In this document: piece by piece, positions 1 through 8,025 of the stretch
How positions within the stretch are numbered: the first letter of the stretch is position 1
Layout: every line of letters begins with the position of its first letter
DNA from: Bacilli bacterium
GTDB lineage: Bacteria > Bacillota_I > Bacilli_A > RFN20 > CAG-826
NCBI GenBank assembly: GCA_022653695.1
Contig: JALCSW010000002.1
Location: forward strand, 1 to 64,000
Reading direction: 5' to 3'
Length of the DNA: 64,000 nucleotides
Translations under genes and position numbers: made by a program
The notes under the pieces: model-generated
Seen by the model: the letters and a program-made list of their open reading frames with translations, nothing else
Databases searched by the model: none
Told to the model about the DNA's origin: nothing

Positions 1-328
1 TGGTGCTGGTAGAGCATCTCTAGAAATGAATTTTGATATTAATGTAAAAGCAATAAATTTTGATTTATCTTTATGGAGTGGATTGGAAAGTTTAACTGGT
101 CAAAATGATTATGTAAAATTATTTTATCTTGATTCCGAAAATCAATGGCAAGAACAGATGCAATTCTCTGTTAATAATTTATCTACTCTTAAGCAGTATC
201 CTGATAATTTTTATACTCAATTTCCAATAGATACAAATGGTATTAAATTTGAAGTATTTAAAGAAAATCCAACAGGTGATAGAAATAAAGGACGTGTTGT
301 AATAGGAAATATGAATTTATTCTATTAA
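1..328 (+). CDS. 3' end of an unidentified AT-rich (prophage?) gene
   Basis: The frame is open from base 2 with no stop, so this is the 3' part of a gene that starts outside the window; an internal Met codon lies at 26. About 108 residues are visible, ending ...GNMNLFY, rich in Asn, Phe, Asp and Lys. I recognise no domain. The DNA is strikingly AT-rich and uses AT-ending codons, unlike everything from about base 430 onward. A clear rho-independent terminator follows at 362-391. It lies directly before phage tail genes, so a phage or other horizontally acquired origin is likely, but the function is unknown. Confidence 0.45.
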   Translation, partial: GAGRASLEMNFDINVKAINFDLSLWSGLESLTGQNDYVKLFYLDSENQWQEQMQFSVNNLSTLKQYPDNFYTQFPIDTNGIKFEVFKENPTGDRNKGRVVIGNMNLFY

Positions 329-361
329 TCTGGTTGTATTCTCAATTGTTTTCAAAGTGAG

Positions 362-391
362 GCTCACACCAAGCTTGTGTGGGCTTTTTTT
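362..391 (+). terminator. Rho-independent terminator
   Basis: Arms 362-369 (GCTCACAC) and 377-384 (GTGTGGGC) pair over 8 bp with one G-U. The loop is 7 nt and a run of seven T follows at 385-391. It ends the AT-rich gene at the left edge. Confidence 0.85.
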
Positions 392-739
392 ATTCATGCA
401 ACAACTAATCAACTTAATCTTAAAAGCGAAATCAAATTCAATGACGAAGCGGTAGAGGGCAAGGTCGAGGAGATCGCGAACTTGGGAATCGGGCATTCAA
501 CCATCGACGGAAAGCAAATAAACGCCAGCGACGTCATCGTCGTGAACGCCGAGGTGGTGGACCAAGAGATGAGCAAAACGGTCAACGGAACGACCACTAA
601 CATCTACCATGATCAGGACTTCACCTGCGATAACTTCCTCTTCCTTGATCCGGGGACCTTTAAAGTCCGCTTCGATCCGGGAGTGAGCGAGAAGACCACA
701 TGCAAGTTCCAGTTCTTGGAAATGTACGAGGGCAACTGA
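377..739 (+). pseudogene. 5'-truncated phage tail (distal-tail-like) protein
   Basis: The frame is open from a stop at 359, and the only upstream start is a GTG inside the preceding terminator, so a normal gene start is missing. The first ~20 codons are AT-rich like the left flank; the rest is GC-richer and matches the following tail genes. The C-terminus (residues ~80-120, ...DNFLFLDPGTFKVRF...) has the look of the C-terminal half of a siphophage distal tail or tail-component protein. It ends one base before the next tail gene. I infer that recombination joined foreign AT-rich DNA to the 3' part of a tail gene. It may still be translated from an internal start. Confidence 0.4.
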
Positions 740-740
740 T

Positions 741-1796
741 ATGGAGCTCATGTTTTTGGATTTTAAGACTTTGTCTTACAAGGACAACGCCATAGTGGGG
801 GACGATTTTGAAATCGTCCTCGATTCCGTGGTCTACCAGAAGTCCAAGTTCACGGTCAACAAGGTGGGGATCAACGCCGACATCGGCGACATCGTCATCC
901 TCAGGGGCGTCTCGTTCTCTTTCATAGGAATACTAGACACCATGACCGTCGAGAAGGACATCAAGACCGAAGTGGAGGTCAACGACTTTGGATCGCTTTT
1001 CGATCTGGATGTTTTGGTCTCCTCGTATAGCGGTAACCTCTGTACGTTCTTATCGAACCTGATAAAGGCGACCTATAAGACCAATTCCAATAGCAAGCAG
1101 AACCTCTCGTATTTATCGGTTTATGTATATGGCTCGATAACCGGGAGCCTGACCTACGACGGAAGCGAACTGGCCAATCTTTCCGAGCTATCGGAAACTT
1201 TAGCGAAAAGTTACGGGATCAGATACACGTATTCGCTCGTCTATTCCGGAGGGAAGATAACCGGCATAGACGTCAACATCGGCGCGGTCACGAAAGGGCT
1301 TGTCATCAAGCATAACCTTCCAGTAATCACAGACCTCAAAATCGCCGATTCCAAGAAGCAGATCACGAATAAGATCGTCTTCTATCCGAAGGACGACAAC
1401 TCCTCGTATAGGAGCGTCGTTTCCTATTATCTTCTGACCGACGGGACGGTCACGACCAACTCATACAGCGACAAGCGCTATCCATACGTGAAGCTTGTGA
1501 GTGAGTTCTACAGCGACAGCGACTATTCGACGCTTCTCACAAAGGCACAGAGCGAGCTTCTAAAAAGCAACCTCGAGCATTCGATCGAGTTCAATTTGTC
1601 AGTTGACAACGATATAATCGTTCCTTTTCAAAACTTCAATCTAGGCGATTTCGTGGAGTTCGTGGGCGAAAGCAAAATCTACGAGACCATGGTCACCCAG
1701 CTATCTTTCAAAAACGGCTTTTATTCCTGCTCCGTCGTCCTCGGCGAGTACAGGGTGAAGCTCACCGACAAAATCAAACTACTTCAAAGGAGGTAA
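741..1796 (+). CDS. Phage tail-associated protein (tail tip/spike-like)
   Basis: A 351-residue protein starting one base after the upstream stop. It has a mixed beta-rich composition with many Ser, Asn, Asp and Tyr, no signal peptide and no transmembrane segment. Its place between a distal-tail-like fragment and a receptor-binding-like protein, followed by holin-region genes, is the standard siphophage tail-tip position, where Gp37-like or tail-endopeptidase proteins are found. The C-terminal ~100 residues (...FNLGDFVEFVGESKIYE...) resemble the OB/late-beta domain typical of such proteins. Family assignment rests on context and general character; no catalytic motif is visible. Confidence 0.55.
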   Translation: MELMFLDFKTLSYKDNAIVGDDFEIVLDSVVYQKSKFTVNKVGINADIGDIVILRGVSFSFIGILDTMTVEKDIKTEVEVNDFGSLFDLDVLVSSYSGNLCTFLSNLIKATYKTNSNSKQNLSYLSVYVYGSITGSLTYDGSELANLSELSETLAKSYGIRYTYSLVYSGGKITGIDVNIGAVTKGLVIKHNLPVITDLKIADSKKQITNKIVFYPKDDNSSYRSVVSYYLLTDGTVTTNSYSDKRYPYVKLVSEFYSDSDYSTLLTKAQSELLKSNLEHSIEFNLSVDNDIIVPFQNFNLGDFVEFVGESKIYETMVTQLSFKNGFYSCSVVLGEYRVKLTDKIKLLQRR

Positions 1797-1800
1797 AACC

Positions 1801-2604
1801 ATGGGGTTAATTAAAATTACATTCGACGGCTCAAGCGTATCGGCCGAGCAGGACGCTTCATTGAACCATCACATCGTCGGCCTTATTCCTGCGGGAGTCA
1901 TAAAGGGGCTCGGCGGTCAGTGCTCGGCCAGCGTCTCAAACAACTACATAACGTTCCAAAGCGGATACGTTCAGATATACGGGCGCAGGATGTTCATCGA
2001 GGCCGGTAGCCAAGTCTATGTCGCTCTCGATTCATCGATGTATGGCGCAATCGTCATTACGGTCACTCTCTCAAACAACACGGCGGTGCTAGGGAAAATT
2101 GAATCATCGTCGCCGATCACCCTTACTCAGAACGACCTATTGAATGGCGGTAACGTCTATCAGTTCGCTTTATGTAAGTACACCAAGACGACATCCTCCA
2201 TCACGTTGGATTCCAGCTATTCGCCGAACCTCATAGTTCCTTCCAATCAGCTGGCGAATCAGGCGATTGCCAGCTTCCAGACCAAGGCTGAGGAGATGTA
2301 TGGATATTCGTGTGTTCCGACATACAACATCACGGCCAGCGGGAAATACCGCTACGTGACCTGCAACAAAAACTACGTCAAGTACTGTCTAATCGGAATA
2401 AAATTCCTCGATTCAGTCTGCTATATTCCGGGGATGGGCTTACTCCAAGGCTCGTCTTTCTCGGCCACTTATTCGATTTTGAACACCAACTACACCTTGT
2501 TCGCCGAATGGCTTAGCGACGGAAGATTATGTCTTACGTTGGCGGATTCCACCCACAAGGTCTATTTCATCTATCTTTTCAATCATGGAGGGACAAAATC
2601 ATGA
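1801..2604 (+). CDS. Phage baseplate/receptor-binding-like protein
   Basis: 267 residues, with a strong Shine-Dalgarno (AAAGGAGG) about 6 bases upstream. The N-terminal ~130 residues (QDASLNHHIVGLIPAGV..., then GYVQIYGRRMFIEAG) have the pattern of N-terminal modules of siphophage baseplate-upper or tail-fibre proteins that fit onto the tail tip. The C-terminal half is a beta-rich Ser/Tyr region compatible with host binding. The stop overlaps the next ATG (ATGA). Host-receptor recognition is inferred from position. Confidence 0.5.
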   Translation: MGLIKITFDGSSVSAEQDASLNHHIVGLIPAGVIKGLGGQCSASVSNNYITFQSGYVQIYGRRMFIEAGSQVYVALDSSMYGAIVITVTLSNNTAVLGKIESSSPITLTQNDLLNGGNVYQFALCKYTKTTSSITLDSSYSPNLIVPSNQLANQAIASFQTKAEEMYGYSCVPTYNITASGKYRYVTCNKNYVKYCLIGIKFLDSVCYIPGMGLLQGSSFSATYSILNTNYTLFAEWLSDGRLCLTLADSTHKVYFIYLFNHGGTKS

Positions 2605-3200
2605 ACTTCTTAAACCATAAGATCCTCGTCAAATACAGAGCCGGATCCGACGCCTTTGGCCTAGCCAAGGACGGAAGCGACCACGATCACGTCATGATCC
2701 TTGACGATTACCATGGCCCGGCATGCGTCCACGACGAGGAAGAGGACTATTTCATCTATGGGTTGGAGGATTACAAGAAGCGTCTGGCGTTCGGCGACGA
2801 GCTTCCGGATTACTTCGTTATCTACAACATCGACACCTTCCATGCCCTAGACAACATCGAGGTCATCGATCCTGATTTCGAGGAGGAGTTCAAGAAACTG
2901 GTCCAGATAGACTGGCCGGCTCATCTTAAGGATTACCTCAGGAAATGCATTGACTATTTCTCTCGTTACATCGAATTCAAGGCAGTGAACAAGAACCTCT
3001 ATCATCTCTATCAGATAAAAGGATATCTGGATAACTACGTTAAGACCGGAACGTTTGGTGGAACCATCAGCAAAAAGACGCTCGATAAGATAAGCGCCTA
3101 CAGGTCTGATTACAAAACCCTAGACGAAAGCTCACTATCCAAGTTCCAGACAATCATAGACTCATTCAACGAATACATCGAAGGAGGTGGCAAATCATGA
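2601..3200 (+). CDS. Nucleotidyltransferase-like protein (RlaP/Pol-beta fold) in prophage
   Basis: Start chosen at 2601, where ATGA overlaps the previous stop and GGAGGG lies 8 bases upstream; the open frame extends further up but without a ribosome site. The product is 199 residues. Residues 15-29 read GSDAFGLAKDGSDHD, which fits the nucleotidyltransferase signature GSxxxG...SDxD with putative metal ligands Asp27 and Asp29, as in the RlaP-type predicted nucleotidyltransferases. The rest is acidic and helical. It sits between a receptor-binding-like gene and the holin pair, where a lysogeny cargo gene is often carried. The substrate is unknown. A third catalytic carboxylate could not be placed by eye. 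Confidence 0.5.
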   Translation: MNFLNHKILVKYRAGSDAFGLAKDGSDHDHVMILDDYHGPACVHDEEEDYFIYGLEDYKKRLAFGDELPDYFVIYNIDTFHALDNIEVIDPDFEEEFKKLVQIDWPAHLKDYLRKCIDYFSRYIEFKAVNKNLYHLYQIKGYLDNYVKTGTFGGTISKKTLDKISAYRSDYKTLDESSLSKFQTIIDSFNEYIEGGGKS

Positions 3201-3499
3201 GCTCAATAGAAATCGTGTTGACCATCATATCGGTGGCCGGGACCTTATCGTCCATCATGTTTGCCTACCTCGCCTTCAAGCGTGGTAACAAGACCGAGAA
3301 CAAGGCCGAAGGGAAGAATGAGGGAGTCCTCATATCCGACATCGGCTATATCAAATCCTCGATTGACCGAATAGAGAAATCGATCGACAAACTTCAGGAG
3401 GAAAACTCCACATTGAAGGAGAGAATCGTCAAGGTCGAGAGCGAACTCGACAACCATGTCAGAAACAAAGCAATCCACTCAGGAGGAATAAAAAAATGA
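3197..3499 (+). CDS. Phage membrane/coiled-coil protein near holin (XhlA-like)
   Basis: 100 residues starting in an ATGA overlap, with GGAGG upstream. One N-terminal transmembrane segment (about residues 4-25) is followed by a charged linker and a coiled coil (about 50-90, IKSSIDRIEKSIDKLQEEN). This one-helix-plus-coil plan next to a holin is that of XhlA-type or spanin-like lysis accessory proteins in Gram-positive phages. It ends in an ATG overlap with the holin gene. The role is inferred from architecture and neighbours. Confidence 0.55.
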   Translation: MSSIEIVLTIISVAGTLSSIMFAYLAFKRGNKTENKAEGKNEGVLISDIGYIKSSIDRIEKSIDKLQEENSTLKERIVKVESELDNHVRNKAIHSGGIKK

Positions 3500-3876
3500 A
3501 CGACATCTTAATTAACATCATATCGGTGGTGATGACCGCAGTGGTCCTACCTCTTATATCTATCGCGGGCGCGCAATTGATAAAGCTCATTAACAAGAAG
3601 ATCAGCGACAAGCAATCGGCCAAGTTTCTAGAGGACGCAACGAATATCGTCACAAGCGCGGTACGTTGCGTTTTTCAAACCTACGTCGATTCATTGAAGA
3701 AGAGCGGAACCTTCGACGCCACAGCCCAAGCCACTGCCCTCACAAAGGCCAAGGATCTAGCCTTAAAAGAGTTGTCAGAGGAAGTGAGAAGCTATATCAC
3801 GACCAATTTCGGTGACTTGGAATCGTGGTTAACTACTCAAATCGAAGCGACCATCAGTCTCTTGAAGACGAAATAA
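3496..3876 (+). CDS. Phage holin, LLH family
   Basis: 126 residues. The N-terminal hydrophobic segment (about 5-28) is followed by an amphipathic helical region including ...ATNIVTSAVRCVFQTYVDSLKKSG, the layout of the LLH holin family: a single N-terminal membrane span plus a long cytoplasmic helical tail with an aromatic/polar repeat. Holins form membrane lesions that start lysis. The Shine-Dalgarno AGGAGG lies inside the previous gene. No endolysin follows, which is unusual, because lysis genes normally sit together; the rest of the cassette is either missing or left of the window. Confidence 0.6.
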   Translation: MNDILINIISVVMTAVVLPLISIAGAQLIKLINKKISDKQSAKFLEDATNIVTSAVRCVFQTYVDSLKKSGTFDATAQATALTKAKDLALKELSEEVRSYITTNFGDLESWLTTQIEATISLLKTK

Positions 3877-3963
3877 CACTTAAAAACGCCTCATCTCACG
3901 ACAGTAGCCACCTCAAAAAACGCAATTTTGAAAATCGTCAGCGAAAAACCTACGTCTCGTTGA

Positions 3964-3982
3964 GCGCTTTTTAGCGCCTTTT
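3964..3982 (+). terminator. Weak hairpin terminator at prophage end
   Basis: Arms 3964-3968 (GCGCT) and 3973-3977 (AGCGC) with a 4-nt T loop, followed by CTTTT. It lies 88 bases after the holin stop. The stem is short, so it is a probable but not certain terminator. Confidence 0.45.
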
Positions 3983-4220
3983 GTACAAAAAATGGTATTT
4001 TCACTGTTTAACTTAATTACTTTTTTCTTGGTGTTGGTATTTCTTCTGTTTAACAAACACATCTTAGTAAAACAGCGACGATACCAAATGTTGTCGCTTT
4101 TTCTTTACCTTGATATAGTGTTTGCCAAATCTAAATCAACAAACTGTGGTAAAACATTTTTACATGTAAGACTTGACTGGAAGTATTTAAACCATGGTTT
4201 TATAGGAAGATGCAAAAAGA

Positions 4221-4285
4221 TCGCACCGCCCGAAACGGGGTGGGCATCCGGCATCCGAACCACTAGACCGCGACCTGTTTGAAAA
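4221..4285 (-). pseudogene. Possible tRNA 5'-half remnant (Glu-like)
   Basis: Read on the minus strand, the patch contains a D-arm-like stretch (GTCTAGTGGTTCGG) typical of Glu/Asp tRNAs. It is followed by a duplicated GGATGCC and an imperfect anticodon-arm-like element whose loop contains TTC. No T-arm or 3' acceptor follows; the sequence runs into AT-rich DNA. This fits a tRNA broken by prophage integration. The call rests on short matches. Confidence 0.25.
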
Positions 4286-4405
4286 GATATAAACTTTCAT
4301 TTGGATTGTGTGTTGCTTATTGATAAAAAAGCATAGGAACTAAAGAACTGTTAAAATGAAAAAACCGAATGCATATACGCAAAAGGAAAATAAGGTATTA
4401 TTGCA

Positions 4406-6358
4406 ATGGATAAAACGAAGATAAAGGCTTTGCTCCGACTGAGCAATGGGCTTTCAGGTCATCACAGTCGTTTGACGTTGTTCGTTTTGTTAGTGGCATC
4501 GGCAGTATCGAGCGTTTGCACGGTTTTGATTCCGTTTTTCGAAAAGGCCATTTTGGATGGGATTGGAACCGGAAGCGGACAGACGAGGAACATCGCCGTT
4601 TTGATTTGCGTTTGCGTGGCCTCGGCCATCGCTTTGTTTCTTTGCGCCTTCATTACCACAAAACTGTATTACTCGTTCAAGAAGGAACTTGAGTACGTTC
4701 TTCTTCACTCGCTTTCCCAGCAGGAGAGCAAAACCGTTTCCGCAAAAGGCTCCGGCGCCTTCCTTGGCGCCGTTTTTGGCGACTCTGAGCAAATCGCCAG
4801 CGTGGTGGCGGTCAATTATTTCTCAATCGCTTTCACCCTCGTCGCTTCCATCGCCTCAATTGTCATTTCGGCGGTTTGGAGTCTGACGTTCCTTTTCATC
4901 GCGGGCGTTTCCTATTTGCTTATTCTAGCGGTGATTTTCGCTGCAAACGGAATTTTTCTGTCCAATCTGAAAAAAGGAAAGGAGGAGATTTATTCCCTGA
5001 ACCCCAAAGTGCTGGAGTTCATAGAAAACAAGAACTCCATCCTTTCCTACAGTTCGTTTGACGCATACGAACAAAGCATGTTCGCCGGCTTCACGAGGCG
5101 CGATTCGTTTTTTATCAAAGCGAATCTTGCGAGCGACATCTCCAAAATTTCGATTTCCGTCATCCAAAGCCTGGCGTTGGCTGTGTTTTTTGCGTTCGCC
5201 GCGTTCGATTTGGAGGCCGGAAGGCTTGATGTCAGCACCTTGGTGGCCCTCATTTCATACTTTTCCGTGATTTTCCTTCCTATCGGCAGCGTTAAGGAGA
5301 TGTATGAGAATATTCAAAAATTCAATGTCTTTTTCGAGAAAGTCAAGGGACCGCTGTGTGCCAAGACGAATCTGTGCATTCCTAAAGATGGTCTGATTCG
5401 TTTCGATGGGGTCTCCTGTTCTTATGGGGGAAAAGCCGTTCTTCGCGACATCACTTTCCCGGTTGATGGGAAAATCGCGCTGATCGGTCTTTCGGGCGAA
5501 GGGAAAACGACGCTGATAAAACTGCTTTTCGGTTCGGTGAAACCCACTCTTGGCCAAGTCAGCATCGGCCAGCGGAAAAGCGAAAGCGTTTCGCGGAATC
5601 TTTTGTTTTCGTGCGTCCGTTATTATTCTCAGGATCTCGAGATTTTCGACGATGATTTGCTTTTCAATATAACGCTTGGGAAAAAAGGCCTTTCCGTTGA
5701 AAAATACCAAGAGGAGCGCGAACGGTACGCCCAACGGGTTTTTGACACTTTCTCAAAGGTCGTTGAAAACGCCGCTTTTTCCAGGAAAAACATCGCTGAG
5801 ACCACTTCCGTTCTTTGCGACATCTATGCGCTTGACCCAACGGATTTGAAAGACAAAGGAATCCAGAATGATGTTTTTTCCTCCATTTCGGCCATCGATG
5901 ACATCCGGGGAACGTCCAGGTTTGTTTCGGACTGCATTTTCCCTAAGAAGTTTTATGCGACGGAAAGGCTCGATCGAATCATCGCCGATCTTGAACTGGA
6001 GAAACTCGAAGGCAGGAAATTCGGCCAAAGGGGCTCGAATATTTCCGGCGGGGAAAAAGCCAGGGTTTCGTTGGCCCGGTTTCTATTGCCCCTCAGCGAG
6101 AACTCGTTCGTTCTGGACGAGCCGCTCCTTAGCCTCGACCTTCTTGCGCAGCAGAAACTCACAAAGGTCCTAAAAAGGTATTTGGGCAATCAAAACGGCA
6201 TCATCATCACGCATGACTTGGGAATCGCGAAAACGCTATCCGAAAAGATTTTCATTCTCGACGACGCGACCATCAAGTGCCGGGGCACCCATGAGGAATT
6301 GCTGACCGAATCGGCCGTTTACAAAGACCTGTATTTGGCTTATTCGAGTCAAAAGTAG
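4406..6358 (+). CDS. ABC transporter, fused permease-ATPase with insertion
   Basis: 650 residues, half-transporter type. Residues ~20-310 form a six-helix exporter-type membrane domain; the ATPase follows with Walker A GLSGEGKTT (361-369), Q-loop YYSQ (~409), signature ISGGE (~546-550), Walker B FVLDEP (568-573) and switch His in ITHD (~603). The odd feature is the Q-loop-to-signature distance, about 135 residues instead of the usual ~60: an extra helical segment (about 415-540) is inserted in the helical subdomain. Signature Gln is replaced by Glu. The substrate is unknown. No partner transporter gene is adjacent, so it probably works as a homodimer. It has no good Shine-Dalgarno; a -10-like TATTAT lies at 4396-4401. 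Confidence 0.85.
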   Translation: MDKTKIKALLRLSNGLSGHHSRLTLFVLLVASAVSSVCTVLIPFFEKAILDGIGTGSGQTRNIAVLICVCVASAIALFLCAFITTKLYYSFKKELEYVLLHSLSQQESKTVSAKGSGAFLGAVFGDSEQIASVVAVNYFSIAFTLVASIASIVISAVWSLTFLFIAGVSYLLILAVIFAANGIFLSNLKKGKEEIYSLNPKVLEFIENKNSILSYSSFDAYEQSMFAGFTRRDSFFIKANLASDISKISISVIQSLALAVFFAFAAFDLEAGRLDVSTLVALISYFSVIFLPIGSVKEMYENIQKFNVFFEKVKGPLCAKTNLCIPKDGLIRFDGVSCSYGGKAVLRDITFPVDGKIALIGLSGEGKTTLIKLLFGSVKPTLGQVSIGQRKSESVSRNLLFSCVRYYSQDLEIFDDDLLFNITLGKKGLSVEKYQEERERYAQRVFDTFSKVVENAAFSRKNIAETTSVLCDIYALDPTDLKDKGIQNDVFSSISAIDDIRGTSRFVSDCIFPKKFYATERLDRIIADLELEKLEGRKFGQRGSNISGGEKARVSLARFLLPLSENSFVLDEPLLSLDLLAQQKLTKVLKRYLGNQNGIIITHDLGIAKTLSEKIFILDDATIKCRGTHEELLTESAVYKDLYLAYSSQK

Positions 6359-6507
6359 CTCGCGGTTCGTTTTCCGCCGTTTTTCAAAAGGCCCCTTGCC
6401 CGCCCTGTGGCGGTTTGCCGATGCCTCTTTCGGTTTTTTGCGTTCCAAAAACAGAGGAATCCGAGGAAAGACGACTGAGTTTCCAGAGTTGAGGGAACAA
6501 TGAGCCG

Positions 6508-7023
6508 TCAAAACTTCCCATAGTGGATTTTGGCTTTCTCGAAACGGTCGCGGTCCCGCGCGAGGTTCCTTTCCCCGGCCTTTCCGATGATGATAAGGCT
6601 GACCGGCACATAACCCTCAGGCAATTTGAAGTAACTTATGAGCTCTTTATAGAAGTCGCTGCCGAACTTGACGCCGCACCAAAGCGACCCGTAACCCAAG
6701 TCATAGGCGGCCAAAAGGATGTTCTGGCTCACGTTGGAGCAATCCTCGATCATGAATTCCGGGGTTGGGTTTTTGTTGCCGTCCCCGACGACGAGAACGC
6801 TCAAAGCGGCTTCGGCGGCGATGGCGCAGGTGGGTTTGACTTTCGCGAACCCCTTCCAAAAAGCGTTGTCGAGGTTGACGACGAGTTCATATGGCCGCCG
6901 ATTCATGGCGCTCGGGGCTTCCATGCCCGCCTTCAAGATGGCGTCGACGTCCTTTTGCGGGATTTCCGCCTTGGCGTATTTGCGGACGCTTTGGCGGCCT
7001 TCGATGCATTTCAACGTTTCCAT
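6508..7023 (-). CDS. Nitroreductase family protein
   Basis: 171 residues, a small FMN-dependent nitroreductase. The N-terminus METLKCIEGRQSVRKYA carries the family's RxSxRxY FMN-phosphate motif, followed by APSAMNRRPYELVV and, near residue 120, LGYGSLWCGV. These proteins are homodimers that use NAD(P)H to reduce nitroaromatics, quinones or flavins; the natural substrate here is unknown. It is transcribed divergently from degV, with Shine-Dalgarno GGAGG nine bases before the ATG and a -10 TATAAT at 7053-7048. Length is normal for the short subfamily. Confidence 0.85.
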   Translation of the reverse strand: METLKCIEGRQSVRKYAKAEIPQKDVDAILKAGMEAPSAMNRRPYELVVNLDNAFWKGFAKVKPTCAIAAEAALSVLVVGDGNKNPTPEFMIEDCSNVSQNILLAAYDLGYGSLWCGVKFGSDFYKELISYFKLPEGYVPVSLIIIGKAGERNLARDRDRFEKAKIHYGKF

Positions 7024-7154
7024 GCGGATTCCTCCAATTTCCCAATTATTATAGCGTTTTCCTGCGCTTTCCGCCCATTTTTCCTTCGTTTCCTTTAGGG
7101 TACCCGCGCCCGCTCTCGCGTGCTAGAATACATGCAACAGGAACCTGACAGCTT
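7024..7154. promoter_or_regulatory. Divergent promoter region nitroreductase/degV
   Basis: On the minus strand TATAAT (7053-7048) serves the nitroreductase, giving a leader with a GGAGG site. On the plus strand an extended -10, TGCTAGAAT (7121-7129), precedes degV by 25 bases. No clear -35 is visible for either. Confidence 0.5.
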
Positions 7155-8024
7155 ATGAAAATTGCCATCTCTGCCGAAAGCACGATCGATCTTCAGGAAG
7201 ATATGCTTAGAAAGTACGACATCTATAGGATCCCCTATACGTTGGTTTTGGGCGATAAGACTGTTTCCGATGAGAAAGTAAGAGGCGAGGACATCTTCGC
7301 CTTTACCGCCCGGACCGGCGTTCTGGCCAAGACGACCGCCGTCAACGTCGCCGAATTCGAAGGGCACTTCAGAAAACTCCTCAAGGATCACGACGCGGTC
7401 ATCCATTTTTCCCTTTCGAAAGCGATGTCCTCCACCTATAACAACGCGTGCCTGGCGGCCCGAAGCCTCAAAAACGTCTACGTCATCGACAGCGCGGAGC
7501 TTTCGACCGGCATCGCCCTTGAGGCCATTTACGCCCGCAAACTGATCGACGCCGGCAAAAAAGCCGATGAGGTCGTTGACCTGGTGAAGAGGAGAATCCC
7601 CTTCGTTCAGGCTTCCTTCTCCCTCGAGCACGTTGACTACCTCTACAAAGGGGGCCGCTGCAATGCGATGGCGCTTCTCGGCGCCAATATCCTTAACATC
7701 AAACCGGAGATCATCGTTAAGAACGGCGTCATGGTGGCCGGGAAAAAAGACCGGGGCCCGATGGAGAAGGCCACGATGAGTTACGTCGAAAACACCCTCG
7801 CGGAGTTCTCCAATCCCGATCCGGAAGAGGTTTTCATCACTTTCTCGAGCAGTTACGAGCTGCCCGAGATCAAAGTCTTGGTGGATAGAGTCGCCGCCGT
7901 TCTTCGGGGACGCGGGTTCAAGAACGTCCATGCCACCCAAGCCAACGCCACGGTTTGTTGCCACTGCGGGCCCCATACCCTCGGCATCCTTTATATCAAC
8001 GACGGGCCGCACCCCATCGTTTGA
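7155..8024 (+). CDS. DegV family fatty-acid-binding protein
   Basis: 289 residues with the two-domain DegV architecture. The N-terminus MKIAISAESTIDLQEDM matches the ligand-pocket STxDL element. A KTTA motif (~residues 59-62) stands where many DegV proteins have TSQ, and the central FSLEHVDYLYKGGRCN is the family's conserved YLxKGGR region. DegV/FakB proteins bind a fatty acid and, in Firmicutes, present it to the kinase FakA for phosphorylation. Here the gene is followed after one base by a secreted phosphoesterase, so it is not in a fakA operon. Whether it is a true FakB cannot be decided from sequence alone. Confidence 0.85.
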   Translation: MKIAISAESTIDLQEDMLRKYDIYRIPYTLVLGDKTVSDEKVRGEDIFAFTARTGVLAKTTAVNVAEFEGHFRKLLKDHDAVIHFSLSKAMSSTYNNACLAARSLKNVYVIDSAELSTGIALEAIYARKLIDAGKKADEVVDLVKRRIPFVQASFSLEHVDYLYKGGRCNAMALLGANILNIKPEIIVKNGVMVAGKKDRGPMEKATMSYVENTLAEFSNPDPEEVFITFSSSYELPEIKVLVDRVAAVLRGRGFKNVHATQANATVCCHCGPHTLGILYINDGPHPIV

Positions 8025-8025
8025 T

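Larger units (their letters stand above)
3877..4405. other. AT-rich prophage right flank with no convincing gene
   Basis: 529 bases. It holds the hairpin at 3964-3982, then about 200 bases of strongly AT-rich DNA, then a short GC-rich patch (4221-4285) resembling part of a tRNA on the minus strand, then AT-rich DNA up to the ABC gene. An open frame at 3992-4282 crosses the tRNA-like patch and is probably not coding. No integrase or clear att core is visible. The region is probably the prophage-chromosome junction. Confidence 0.5.

Noticed and set aside
3992-4282. 96-codon open frame in the prophage flank
   Set aside because: It crosses the tRNA-like patch on the other strand, changes composition midway, and its C-terminus (GIRTTRPRPV) is the kind of peptide obtained by translating an antisense tRNA.
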